From Pseudomonadota bacterium (GTDB lineage: Bacteria > Pseudomonadota > Gammaproteobacteria > UBA5335), in contig PKCW01000183.1 of the NCBI GenBank assembly GCA_002862965.1, positions 1 to 9,624 of the forward strand: a stretch of 9,624 bases of DNA, given 5' to 3'. Numbering within the stretch: position 1 is the stretch's first letter; each line of letters starts with the position of its first letter. A program made the position numbers and the translations under genes. Under the pieces are notes generated by a model. It saw nothing but the letters and a program-made list of their open reading frames with translations, ran no database searches and was not told the DNA's origin. This document shows positions 1-7,753 of the stretch, piece by piece.

Positions 1-213
1 GGTCACGTCGGCCTCGCGGCCGGCATCGGCCGCGAGCGCCAGGGCCCGGCCGCCCTCCGCGGCGATCAGCGCGGCGGTCTCCTCGACGCTCACCGCGTCG
101 CGGTCGACCACCGCGACGGCGGCGCCCTCGCGGGAGAAGCGCAGGGCCGAGGCGCGGCCGATGCCGCTGCCGGCGCCGGTGACGACAGCCACTTTGCCAT
201 GCAGGGTGTGCAT
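1..213 (-). CDS. Short-chain dehydrogenase/reductase (SDR), N-terminal part
   Basis: This is the first 71 codons of an oxidoreductase that continues beyond the left edge. The Rossmann glycine motif TGAGSGIG lies at residues 12-19 directly after the first strand (KVAVV), which is the signature of classical SDR enzymes. An acidic residue (D37, in VVDRD) ends the second strand, which in this family usually favours NAD(H) over NADP(H). The catalytic Ser/Tyr/Lys lie outside the window, so the substrate cannot be told. The ATG at 211-213 is chosen because AGGAGG stands 7 bases upstream (complement of 221-226). The gene follows cobS on the same strand after a gap of 109 bp, so it may have its own promoter and need not belong to cobalamin synthesis. 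Family membership is sure; function is unknown. Confidence 0.9.
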   Translation of the reverse strand, partial: MHTLHGKVAVVTGAGSGIGRASALRFSREGAAVAVVDRDAVSVEETAALIAAEGGRALALAADAGREADVT

Positions 214-251
214 GAACGGTCCTCCTTGACAGTAATGATTCCCTTGCGGAT

Positions 252-267
252 GAACCTTGTTCGGTTC
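252..267. promoter_or_regulatory. Small inverted repeat upstream of the SDR gene, possible operator
   Basis: GAACC-TTGTTC-GGTTC forms a perfect 5-bp inverted repeat with a 6-base spacer, about 40 bp upstream of the SDR start. It could be a repressor site (TetR-type regulators often accompany SDR genes), but no regulator gene is visible here and a repeat this short can arise by chance. Confidence 0.2.
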
Positions 268-322
268 GGGCTGTGAAGGGTCCTTGCGACCTGCGAGCGC
301 CCGGTTGAGTCATGGGCGTTCA

Positions 323-1078
323 CTATCCCGCAGATCCCGTCATGGCGACGAGGCAGATCAGCGACAGCGCTTCGGCACGCTCCACCAGCGCGCCGGCCAG
401 ATCGCCGGTGAATCCACCCAGATCGTGCGACGCGCTGCGGCGCCAGTAAAGCAGCAGCGCGGCATTCGACGCGACGAGGACGCCGGCGGCGGGCACGCCC
501 GCCAGAATGCCGATTCCGACCGTAGTCATCGCGAGGGCCGCGAGACAGGCCGTGCGGTCGTGATGCCGCGCAAGCGCATCGCCGAGGCCGCCGGCGCGGA
601 CGTAGGGCGTGGTCAGGAAGGCGGCGACCACCAGGCTGCGGCCGGCCACGGCGGCGAGCACGAGCGCGCTGATGGCCGCGCCGGCCGGCAACAGCTGCGC
701 CAAGGCGGCGTACTTGGCGAGCAGGACCAGCACGACGGCGACCACGCCGGCTGGCCCGGAACGCGGGTCTTTCAGTACCGCAAGACGGCGGCTTCGATCA
801 CCACCCGCGGCGGCGGCATCGGCCGTGTCGGCCAGGCCGTCCAGATGCAGGCCGCCGGTCAGCCAGGCCCAGAGTGCGACGATCAGTGCGGCGGTGACGC
901 CCGGTGCCGCAGGCAGGCAGGCGCCGAGCAAGGCCGCCGCAGCGGCCAGCAGGGTGCCGATGAGCGCGCCGACGAGCGGGTACCAGGCGAGGGAGCGACC
1001 CACCGCGAACGGATCATGGTCCACAGCGGGGACCTGCAGCCGGGTGAGGAATCCCACTGCCAGCGGCAAACCCCTCAT
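323..1078 (-). CDS. cobS: Adenosylcobinamide-GDP ribazoletransferase (cobalamin synthase)
   Basis: CobS joins adenosylcobinamide-GDP and alpha-ribazole (or its phosphate), the last joining step in making adenosylcobalamin, in the inner membrane. The 251-residue product has the usual family length and is strongly hydrophobic, with several Ala/Leu/Val-rich membrane segments (about residues 33-54, 60-74, 112-131, 134-155 and 176-212). Family motifs are visible: GGLHLDGLADTADA at 75-88, KDPRSGPAG at 103-111 and GGFTGDLAGALVE at 221-233. The first and last contain the Asp residues thought to bind metal. The start is the ATG at 1076-1078, which overlaps the cobC stop as ATGA. The frame stays open 53 codons further upstream, but that stretch lies inside cobC and shows no family resemblance. 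It is probably translated by coupling to cobC. Confidence 0.93.
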   Translation of the reverse strand: MRGLPLAVGFLTRLQVPAVDHDPFAVGRSLAWYPLVGALIGTLLAAAAALLGACLPAAPGVTAALIVALWAWLTGGLHLDGLADTADAAAAGGDRSRRLAVLKDPRSGPAGVVAVVLVLLAKYAALAQLLPAGAAISALVLAAVAGRSLVVAAFLTTPYVRAGGLGDALARHHDRTACLAALAMTTVGIGILAGVPAAGVLVASNAALLLYWRRSASHDLGGFTGDLAGALVERAEALSLICLVAMTGSAG

Positions 1079-1689
1079 CGCAGCAGCGCGCCATGCGACA
1101 GCAGGCGCGGCGGTCCGTCGCCGATGCTCACGGTCGAGCGGCAAGCATAGGGCACGTCGATGCGCAGCAGGTGGGGCAGCGGCATGCCCAGCAGTCGGGT
1201 CAGCAGCACCCGGATCACGCCGCCGTGGATGACCCACAGCCAGGAACCCGCCGTCATGCGTTCATGCCACTCGGCATGGGCGGCATCGATGCGGGCCGCG
1301 AAATCCGTCATGGTCTCACCCTGCGGGGGCGGGTGGCGGACCGGATCGTCCCAGAACGCCAGCAGAGCTTCCCGATCCTCGGCCAGAATGGCATCGGCCG
1401 TGCGACCTTCCCAGGCGCCGAAGTCGAGTTCCTGCAAGCGCGCCTCGACATGGACGGGAATGTCACGTGTTCCTCCCAGCCAGTGCGCAAAGGCGGCGCA
1501 ACGCTGCAGGGGCGAAGTGACGATGCCGCGCCAGGGCGTGGGTTCCGCGGTGGCGCCGCGCAGCTGTTCCCAGCCGGCGGGACTCAGCGGATCATCGCGG
1601 CGCCCCCGATAGAGGGCTCCACCCTGCGGTTCACCGTGGCGCAGCAGCGTCAACTGCACGGTGGCGTGCCTTTCGTCATCCCTGATCAT
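1075..1689 (-). CDS. cobC: Alpha-ribazole phosphatase, histidine phosphatase family
   Basis: This 204-residue protein belongs to the histidine phosphatase (phosphoglycerate mutase-like) superfamily. The catalytic LRHGE motif gives the phosphorylated His at residue 18. A second phosphate-pocket Arg follows in SPLQRC (R63), the acidic region is LQELDFGAWEG (85-95), and the second active-site His is H155 in VIHGG. The superfamily has many substrates; the call rests on the direct fusion to cobS by a 4-bp ATGA overlap, since CobC supplies dephosphorylated alpha-ribazole for the lower loop of cobalamin. It is probably cytoplasmic, as no signal peptide is seen. The ATG at 1687-1689 is chosen with a GAGGG about 10 bases upstream; a GTG at codon 11, just before the RHG strand, is a possible alternative start. 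No cobU, cobT or other cobalamin gene is in the window. Confidence 0.87.
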   Translation of the reverse strand: MIRDDERHATVQLTLLRHGEPQGGALYRGRRDDPLSPAGWEQLRGATAEPTPWRGIVTSPLQRCAAFAHWLGGTRDIPVHVEARLQELDFGAWEGRTADAILAEDREALLAFWDDPVRHPPPQGETMTDFAARIDAAHAEWHERMTAGSWLWVIHGGVIRVLLTRLLGMPLPHLLRIDVPYACRSTVSIGDGPPRLLSHGALLR

Positions 1690-1752
1690 CGTAGTCGATC
1701 CCTCGATGCGCGCTCGGCCGGAAAGCCGACGTCTTGGTCGCGTCCTTTCGAT

Positions 1753-1776
1753 CCCCGGCCGCGGGTGTGGCCGGGG
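1753..1776. repeat. GC-rich hairpin in the cobC leader
   Basis: CCCCGGCC and GGCCGGGG form a perfect 8-bp inverted repeat around an 8-base loop, 64 bp before the cobC start. No U-tract follows on either strand, so it is not a classic terminator. It may shape the cobC leader RNA or mark the end of the dnaE2 transcript. A TACAAT hexamer (complement of 1790-1795) just upstream on the minus strand is a possible -10 box for cobC, but no good -35 box accompanies it. The conserved B12-box pattern of cobalamin riboswitches was looked for in 1690-1903 and not seen. Confidence 0.3.
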
Positions 1777-1889
1777 GCGAACGGTCTGGATTGTAAGCGA
1801 GTCGCCGGAGCGACCTCATCTGTTTCTTGCGGCCGGGTCCGACGAGGGGGGCTTCGAGCCGGTCGCTCCCAAGGGGCCGGTCAAGGATG

Positions 1890-1902
1890 CCCGGCGACCG
1901 GG
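1890..1902 (-). terminator. Short hairpin directly after the dnaE2 stop, weak terminator candidate
   Basis: CCCGG-CGA-CCGGG is a perfect 5-bp stem with a 3-base loop, beginning one base after the dnaE2 stop codon. The downstream minus-strand sequence (CATCCTTGA) is only weakly T-rich, so termination may be poor or Rho-dependent, and the SOS operon transcript could read on towards cobC. Confidence 0.25.
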
Positions 1903-1903
1903 A

Positions 1904-4900
1904 TCAGTGAAATTCCCGCGCCCGATGGGCCAATCCGCCCAGCCAATCGCTGCGATCCTGAAGGTTCCTCGCCACGAGATGCAGGACGCCGTCCTGTCGC
2001 TGCACGATGCCGGTTGCGAGCAGCAAGGTCGAGCGCAGCAAGGCCTGCCGCTGCCGTTCGGCGAGCTGCCGCCAGACGATCAGGTTGAGCTGCCCGGTCT
2101 CGTCTTCCAGGGTCACGAAGGTCACGCCCTTGGCCGTGCCGGGTTGCTGACGGCAATTCACCAGCCCCGCCACGCAGATGGCTTTCCCGGCCGGAACCTC
2201 CCAGGCGTCGCTCAGCGGGCGCGCGCCCGCTCGTTCCAGGCGAGGGCGCAGCAGGGCGACGGGGTGTCGACGCAGACTGAGCCCGCTCGCGGCATAATCC
2301 GCCAGAATCGATTCGCTTTCGCTGGGCGCACGCAGCAGCGGTTCGACTTCGTCGATGTGCGGATTTTCGAACAGCGGCGTGGGCGTTTCGATAGCGCTGG
2401 TCTGCCAATAAGCCTGATGGCGATGGCCTGCCAGGCCCCGCAAGGCATCGGCGGCCGCCAGACACTCGAGATCGCGCCGGGACAATCGCGCCCGACCCGC
2501 CAGATCGTCGAGGGTGCGATAGGGGCGGATGCAGCGCGCCTGCATCAGGCGCTCCGCAGCTGCGCGGGACAGGCCCTTCACCAGCCGCAGACCCAGACGC
2601 AGCGCCCGCTCGGCACCTTCCACCGTAGAGTCCCATGCGCTGATGCCGGCATCGACGGGAAGAACCGTCACGCCGTGCTCCTGGGCATCGCGCACCAGCT
2701 GCGCCGGCGCATGGAATCCCATCGGCTGCGCGTTGAGCAGCCCGGCGCAAAAAGCCGCGGGATGATGGCGCTTGAGCCAGGCCGACACATAGGCCAGCAA
2801 GGCAAAGCTGGCCGAATGGCTCTCGGGAAAACCGTATTCGCCGAAGCCGCGGATCTGCTGGATGATCTGCAGGGCAAAGCGCTCACCGTAACCCCGCTCG
2901 GTCATGCCCTGCAGCAGGCGCCGCTCGAACTGCCCCAGGCGGCCCTTGGCATGCCACGCGCCCATGGCGCGCCGCAACTGATCGGCCTCTCCCGCACTGA
3001 AACCTGCCGCCACCATCGCCAGCTGCATGACCTGCTCCTGAAAGATGGGCACGCCCAAAGTGCGTGCGAGCACCTCGCGCACGGCGGCGCTGGGATAGGA
3101 CACCGGCTCGCGCCCGGCACGGCGCGCCAGGTAGGGATGGACCATCTGTCCCTGGATCGGGCCGGGACGCACGATCGCGATCTGGATGACCAGATCGTAG
3201 TAATTGCGGGGCTTTAGGCGCGGCAGCATGCTCATCTGGGCCCGCGATTCCACCTGAAACACCCCCACGCTGTCTCCGGCCGAAAGCATGTCGTATACCG
3301 CCGGATCCTCGGCCGGCACGTCGGCCAGGCCCATCGGGCGAGGGCTGTAGGCCGAGACATATGCCAGTGTCTTGCGGATGGCGGTGAGCATGCCGAGGGC
3401 CAGGACATCGACCTTCAGTAGACCTAGGGATTCCAGATCGTCCTTGTCCCACTGGATCACGGTGCGCCCGGCCATGGCGGCATGCTCGACCGGCACCAGG
3501 TGCGACAGGTGATCGGCCGCGATGACAAAGCCGCCGACGTGTTGCGAGAGGTGTCGCGGAAATCCGATCAGGGTATTGACGAGCGCCGAGAGCTGGCGCA
3601 ACACCCGTCCCCCGGGGTCATAGCCATTGGCCCGCAGCTGTGCGGGATCGAGCCGATAGCCGTCCAGCCGGTCTACCGTGCGCGTCAGCCGTTCGATTTC
3701 GGGCAGGTCCATGCCCAGTGCCTTGCCGACGTCGCGGATGGCACTGCGGGTTTGATAGGTGATCACGCTCGCCGCGAGAGCGGCCCGGTGGCGACCGTAC
3801 TTGGCATAGAGGTACTGGATGATCTCTTCGCGCCGTTCGTGTTCGAAGTCGACATCGATGTCCGGCGGTTCGTTGCGTTCGCGGGAAATGAAGCGGCCGA
3901 ACAGGAGATCCATCCGGTTGGGGTCGACTTCGGTGATGCCCAGGCAATAGCACACGGCCGAATTGGCAGCCGAACCGCGTCCCTGGCACAGGATGCCGAG
4001 GCTACGGGCATGGCGAACGAGGTCGTGCACGGTCAGGAAAAACGGCTCGTAATGCATCTCGGCGATCAAGGCCAGTTCCTGCTCGACCAGCGACCGGACC
4101 TTGGCAGGCACCCCTGCCGGCCACCGCTGGCGCGCGCCGGCCGCGGTCAGTTCGCGCAACCAGGAAGCGGGCGTATGGCCCTCTGCCACCAGCTCCGAGG
4201 GATATTCGTAGTGCAGCTCGTCCAGGGAAAACCGGCAACGCTCGGCAATCTTCACCGATTCTTCCAGCCACGCCGTGGGATACAGCGCCGCGAGCCGCTG
4301 CCAGGAGCGCAGATGGCGTTCCGCGTTGGAATGCAGCCGGGTGCCGAGCATCGGCAACGGGGTCTTGAGGCGGATGGCGGTCAGCACGTCCTGCAGGGGT
4401 TTGCGAGAGCGGCGGTGCAGATGCACGTCGTTGCAGGCCACGATCGGCAGGTCGAGTGCCGTGCCCAGATCGCGCAGGGCCTGAAGTTGCTCGCGGTCAC
4501 GTCCGTCCAGAAAGCGGCCCGCGCCGACCCACAGACGCTGTGGAAACAGGGCCTGCAGGAAGCGGCCATCGGCTTCATGGCATCCCGCGCCGGGAAGCCA
4601 GATGCACAGGCATTCCCCCAAGGCGGCATCCCCCAGGTCCGTCCGTTCGAGGCGGTAGTCGCCCTTGTCGGCCTGTTGTCGTGCCCGGGTGATCAAGCCG
4701 CAGAGGCCGGCATAAGCCACGCGATCCGGGCACAACAACAGGAATTTCAGGCCATCGGCCAGGGTGAACTCGCTGCCGATGATGAGGTGAAGGGGGTGTT
4801 CGCGGGCCGCACGGTGGGCACGCACGACCCCCGCCACGGAGCATTCATCGGTCAGCGCCAGCGCGCGATAGCCCAGTTGCGCGGCGCGCACCACCAGCTC

Positions 4901-5032
4901 CTCGGGATGCGAGGCGCCTTTCAGGAAGCTGAAGTTGGAGAGGCAGTGCAGTTCCGCAAAAGCGACTTGCGCTGAGGCTGCCGGAGTCGTGCATGGGATC
5001 TGGCCGGCGGCAGCGGGGGAGGTGGAGGTCAA
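1904..5032 (-). CDS. dnaE2: Error-prone DNA polymerase III alpha homologue DnaE2 (ImuC)
   Basis: DnaE2 is the polymerase of the SOS mutasome and copies past DNA damage together with ImuA, ImuB and the beta clamp. The 1042-residue product has the family layout: an N-terminal PHP domain starting AELHCLSNFSFLKGASHP (about residue 26), then the C-family polymerase core. The core shows GRGSAANSAVCYCLG near 351-365, the catalytic acidic motif PDIDVDF at 390-396, and the third catalytic Asp at about 542 (LKVDVLALGMLT). VRPGPIQGQM follows near 622, and an OB-fold lies around 951-1026 (including GVTFVTLEDETG). The first family-like residues lie about 25 codons after a TTG at 5030-5032, which overlaps the imuB stop as TTGA and has AGGGGA about 8 bases upstream. 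I take this as the start; the frame stays open to 5230, but that part lies inside imuB. No frameshift is seen. It is last in the lexA-imuA-imuB-dnaE2 operon. Confidence 0.95.
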   Translation of the reverse strand: MTSTSPAAAGQIPCTTPAASAQVAFAELHCLSNFSFLKGASHPEELVVRAAQLGYRALALTDECSVAGVVRAHRAAREHPLHLIIGSEFTLADGLKFLLLCPDRVAYAGLCGLITRARQQADKGDYRLERTDLGDAALGECLCIWLPGAGCHEADGRFLQALFPQRLWVGAGRFLDGRDREQLQALRDLGTALDLPIVACNDVHLHRRSRKPLQDVLTAIRLKTPLPMLGTRLHSNAERHLRSWQRLAALYPTAWLEESVKIAERCRFSLDELHYEYPSELVAEGHTPASWLRELTAAGARQRWPAGVPAKVRSLVEQELALIAEMHYEPFFLTVHDLVRHARSLGILCQGRGSAANSAVCYCLGITEVDPNRMDLLFGRFISRERNEPPDIDVDFEHERREEIIQYLYAKYGRHRAALAASVITYQTRSAIRDVGKALGMDLPEIERLTRTVDRLDGYRLDPAQLRANGYDPGGRVLRQLSALVNTLIGFPRHLSQHVGGFVIAADHLSHLVPVEHAAMAGRTVIQWDKDDLESLGLLKVDVLALGMLTAIRKTLAYVSAYSPRPMGLADVPAEDPAVYDMLSAGDSVGVFQVESRAQMSMLPRLKPRNYYDLVIQIAIVRPGPIQGQMVHPYLARRAGREPVSYPSAAVREVLARTLGVPIFQEQVMQLAMVAAGFSAGEADQLRRAMGAWHAKGRLGQFERRLLQGMTERGYGERFALQIIQQIRGFGEYGFPESHSASFALLAYVSAWLKRHHPAAFCAGLLNAQPMGFHAPAQLVRDAQEHGVTVLPVDAGISAWDSTVEGAERALRLGLRLVKGLSRAAAERLMQARCIRPYRTLDDLAGRARLSRRDLECLAAADALRGLAGHRHQAYWQTSAIETPTPLFENPHIDEVEPLLRAPSESESILADYAASGLSLRRHPVALLRPRLERAGARPLSDAWEVPAGKAICVAGLVNCRQQPGTAKGVTFVTLEDETGQLNLIVWRQLAERQRQALLRSTLLLATGIVQRQDGVLHLVARNLQDRSDWLGGLAHRAREFH

Positions 5033-6504
5033 GCGAAAATCCCCTGCACATACCACCGACCTTGCCGCCCATCCCGGAAAACCCACAGCAAGCGGCCATC
5101 GCGGTCCAGCGCCTGATAATAGTCTCGCTTTACGGCGGGTGGATCCCACCAGCCGCTCTCGATGCGCTCGGCGCTGGAGACCAGGCGCCAATGGGTCGCA
5201 GTCGCCGGAGCCGGTGCATGGAGCAGCCACGCGGGGCGCGGCGCAGCCGGGGGATGGCTGTCTGCGCGCGTGTCGGTGCGGATGCCCGAGGTCCGTTCAG
5301 GACGATGGTCGTCGGCGAGCGCGAGGATCCTGAGGGCGTCTTCACCCAAGCGATTGCGCAGTTCGTCGAGCAATTGCGACCAGTCGAGTTGGCGCGCCGC
5401 ATGTCCATCGAAAAGATCCGTTGCCGCAGGGCGATGCGGATGCAGATCGGCGCAGGCCAGTTCCAGTGCCAGTACCGGTGCCGACAAAGGCGCTCGTTCC
5501 AGCTTGCCGCGTAGCAGGTGCAGGCCGTGGCGCCAATCCTGGATGGGTTGCGAGAGTTGCAGCATCAAGGTCGAAATCGCCGCACGGCGATGGAACAGCC
5601 GCAACCGGATGCGGCTCGTCGCAGCGGCGCGTTCGGTCAGAAAGCGGCCCATGGCTTCCATCAGGGCTTCGAGTATCGGTGTCAGCACCTCTAGCCGGTC
5701 GGTCTCGAGGCTCAGGTCGATGCGCCGGCAGAATCGGATCGGCTGGCGGTAGCGGCCCTCGAGAGAGGGTGTTTCACCCAATGCTTCTTCCAGTAACCGG
5801 ACGAGCGCACGGCCATAGCGACGTGCCAGGCCGTCCCGCGGCAACCGCCAAAGATCGCGCAGGGTGCGCACGCCCAGCGGCGACAGGCGTTGCAAGCCGT
5901 GGAGAGAAACCGGCAGGGCGGACAGCGGCAGTTCGCCGAGCGCGGAACGCAAGGCCGCAGGTTGCAGGACACAGATCGCCTGCCCGGATCGCGCCAGCAT
6001 CCAGGCCGCCAGAGGGACGGGGGCGAGGGCGATCCGGGCTTCGAGGCCCAGCCGGGCGAGCATCTGGTCGACCCTGGATCGCAGTGCGTCCAGGCCGCCG
6101 AACAGCCGCAGACTTGCGCCTACCTCGAGCAGCACGGCGTCCGGCCGATCGAGGCTGACCCAATCGGTGAAAGCCAGGCTCTCCCGCGCCACCGCTCGCC
6201 TGCGGCGCGCCTCGCTCCGGCCATCCCGGGTCTGGATGTGCAGTGAAGGGCATACGGCGTAGGCGGCCGGCAGGGACATCCCGGCCACTACCCCCCGGCG
6301 CGCCGCCACCTCGTTCACGGCGTGGATGACGCGCTGGCCGGCACATTCGCGGATCACGGCCCCGGCCACGCCTGGCGCCCATGGCCGGGCCTGCAGTGCC
6401 AGATCGGGAAGATGAATGCACAGCCACAGATGTTGCCGTGTGGGCACCGCCTCGGGCGGCGATGCGGCAAGCAAGGGCGGTGCTGCGAGGGCGAGGATCG
6501 ACAT
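5029..6504 (-). CDS. imuB: ImuB, Y-family polymerase-like mutasome hub protein
   Basis: ImuB resembles Y-family (DinB/UmuC) polymerases but is inactive. In other bacteria it bridges the beta clamp, ImuA and DnaE2. The fold begins at HLWLCIHLPDLALQARP (about residue 25), where active Y-family enzymes carry the first catalytic Asp; none is seen there. The later Ser-Ile-Asp-Glu site is replaced by LLEVGASLRLFGG, so both catalytic sites are missing, as expected. Around residues 363-387, TDLFDG followed by QLDWSQLLDELRNRLG resembles the clamp-binding region of the family. The C-terminus (GWWDPPAVKRDYYQALDRDG to WYVQGIFA) is the usual ImuB ending. The ATG at 6502-6504 gives 491 residues, with GAGG close upstream and 10 bp after the imuA stop. 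A second in-frame ATG at 6532-6534 would add 10 residues and overlap imuA by 20 bp. The Ala/Pro-rich first 24 residues are longer than usual. Confidence 0.92.
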   Translation of the reverse strand: MSILALAAPPLLAASPPEAVPTRQHLWLCIHLPDLALQARPWAPGVAGAVIRECAGQRVIHAVNEVAARRGVVAGMSLPAAYAVCPSLHIQTRDGRSEARRRRAVARESLAFTDWVSLDRPDAVLLEVGASLRLFGGLDALRSRVDQMLARLGLEARIALAPVPLAAWMLARSGQAICVLQPAALRSALGELPLSALPVSLHGLQRLSPLGVRTLRDLWRLPRDGLARRYGRALVRLLEEALGETPSLEGRYRQPIRFCRRIDLSLETDRLEVLTPILEALMEAMGRFLTERAAATSRIRLRLFHRRAAISTLMLQLSQPIQDWRHGLHLLRGKLERAPLSAPVLALELACADLHPHRPAATDLFDGHAARQLDWSQLLDELRNRLGEDALRILALADDHRPERTSGIRTDTRADSHPPAAPRPAWLLHAPAPATATHWRLVSSAERIESGWWDPPAVKRDYYQALDRDGRLLWVFRDGRQGRWYVQGIFA

Positions 6505-6514
6505 GACCTCGCTT

Positions 6515-7144
6515 TCAGGTCTGGGCCGGGACATCGGCCCGGCCCAGGCGGATGCGGCCCTGTTTCCAACTGCCGCGCGCCCGGCGTACCGCCACCCACA
6601 GATGCTCGTCCCGGTATTCCAGTTGCAGTCGCACCGCCGCAGGTGAGGTGGCAGCCACCTGGCGCAGAAACACGATGCCCAGACCGCCGCCTGCTTCTAC
6701 GGCGAGTTGCAGGCGCCGCAGGACCGTCTCCGCGCATCGGGCCGGCCAGATCATGACCGCCCCGCAGGCCGGGTGGCGCAGCAGTTTCTCGGCGCACCAC
6801 CACAGATCGGCCGGTGTGGCCGGAGCGATCCAGAGGGCGCGCGCCAGATCCAGACCGGCCTGTACCAGACCCGGCGCGTAAGGGGGGAAGGGAGGATCGG
6901 TCCAGACCACATGGCGGCTTTCTCTCTGCAGGCGCAGCAGTGCCGGCAGCAACAGGCGGATTTCTGCCAGTCCAGGCGCGGGCGTCTGGATTTCGATCAG
7001 GCTGCCCAGCGGCCATCCTCCGCCAGGCAGCAGGGCGTCCAGCTCGGCATGCCCGGTGGGGAGGAAGGCGCCCGCAGGGGCCGCGGTTTGCCCGCCCCGG
7101 AACAGCGTCGGGCAATCGGCCAACAGCTGTTCCAGGGGGTTCAT
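6515..7144 (-). CDS. imuA: ImuA, SOS translesion synthesis-associated protein (RecA-like)
   Basis: ImuA is the small RecA-like/SulA-like partner of ImuB and DnaE2 in SOS mutagenesis. The 209-residue product has the family opening: LPTGHAELDALLPGGGWPLG at residues 28-47, then a strand and TPAPGLAEIRLLLP at 54-67. The latter sits where RecA carries its Walker A P-loop but has no GKT, so ATP binding is doubtful. Later strands HVVWTDPP (78-85) and GAVMIWPA (128-135) match the RecA-like core, and the C-terminus is basic (VRRARGSWKQGRIRLGR). The ATG at 7142-7144 overlaps the lexA stop as ATGA, and no strong Shine-Dalgarno lies before it, so translation is probably coupled to lexA. Assignment is secure from sequence pattern plus position between lexA and imuB. 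Confidence 0.9.
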   Translation of the reverse strand: MNPLEQLLADCPTLFRGGQTAAPAGAFLPTGHAELDALLPGGGWPLGSLIEIQTPAPGLAEIRLLLPALLRLQRESRHVVWTDPPFPPYAPGLVQAGLDLARALWIAPATPADLWWCAEKLLRHPACGAVMIWPARCAETVLRRLQLAVEAGGGLGIVFLRQVAATSPAAVRLQLEYRDEHLWVAVRRARGSWKQGRIRLGRADVPAQT

Positions 7145-7752
7145 GGCGAGTCGATGGTCGTGCGGATGACCCCGACCACGACGCCTTCGATGACCAGTTC
7201 CTCACGCGCGAGATCGACGATCAGCGTGGGGTAATCGGGATTGGCGGGTTCCAGGCGGGCGGTGGTCTGCTGCAAGTGCAGTCGCTTGACGGTGGCCTCG
7301 CCGTCCCATCGCGCCACGACGATGCGGCCATTCCAGGTCTCGGCGCTGCGCTGCACGGCCACCAGATCGCCGTTAAGGATCCCCGCATCGCGCATGCTCA
7401 TGCCCTGCACACGCAGCAGGTAGTTGGCCTTGCCTTTGAAGCATGCCGGATCGATCGGGGCCTCTCCCTCGAGGTGTTCCTCCGCCAGAATGGGTTGACC
7501 AGCCGCAACCCGACCCACGATCGGCAGTCCCGGTCGGGGCGGGGTTTTCAGGCGGATCCCGCGTGCGGTGTGGGGTGCCAACTCAAGCTGCCCCTTGCGT
7601 TGCAGGGCCTGCAGTTGATCGCGAACGGCATTGACAGAAGCAAATCCGAGCGCGCGGGCGAGTTCGGACAGGGTCGGGGGGGCGCCGTTTTGCGCGATGG
7701 CGCGGCGGATCAGGTCGAGAATTTGTTGCTGCCGGGGCGTGAGCTTATCCAT
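7141..7752 (-). CDS. lexA: LexA-type SOS repressor (self-cleaving, S24 family), lexA2-like by context
   Basis: LexA represses SOS genes and cleaves itself when stimulated by RecA on single-stranded DNA. The 203-residue product starts MDKLTPRQQQILDLI. Its winged-helix domain fills about residues 1-70, and the S24 peptidase domain the rest. The cleavage bond is AlaGly in VGRVAAGQP at 84-85, the nucleophile is S119 (QGMSMRD) and the general base is K156 (ATVKRL), all at the same numbers as in E. coli LexA. The recognition helix reads SVNAVRDQLQAL, so residues 44-45 are Arg-Asp where E. coli has Glu-Glu. The ATG at 7750-7752 matches family N-termini; the frame runs open to 7839, but that crosses the SOS box. 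No Shine-Dalgarno is visible. By position it is the first gene of the mutasome operon, like the lexA2 of some pseudomonads, so the genome may hold a second lexA. Confidence 0.96.
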   Translation of the reverse strand: MDKLTPRQQQILDLIRRAIAQNGAPPTLSELARALGFASVNAVRDQLQALQRKGQLELAPHTARGIRLKTPPRPGLPIVGRVAAGQPILAEEHLEGEAPIDPACFKGKANYLLRVQGMSMRDAGILNGDLVAVQRSAETWNGRIVVARWDGEATVKRLHLQQTTARLEPANPDYPTLIVDLAREELVIEGVVVGVIRTTIDSP

Positions 7753-7753
7753 G

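Noticed and set aside
252..262. GAAC-CTT-GTTC, resembling the Gram-positive SOS box
   Set aside because: The spacer is 3 bases, not the 4 of the GAAC-N4-GTTC operators, and the LexA here goes with a CTGT-N8-ACAG box. Kept only as a possible generic inverted repeat.
257..1232. Plus-strand open frames opposite cobS
   Set aside because: Low-complexity Arg/Ala/Gly translations with no motif; the minus strand carries an unambiguous CobS.
1661..4975. Two long plus-strand open frames (1661-3217 and 3482-4975) opposite dnaE2
   Set aside because: Their translations show no recognisable family, are rich in Arg/Gly/Gln, and mirror the third-position GC of dnaE2. They are shadows of the real gene.
5456..5484. 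Short ACTGG repeats in imuB
   Set aside because: They encode an ordinary Leu/Ala/Glu stretch in a conserved part of the protein and are too short to be a repeat array.
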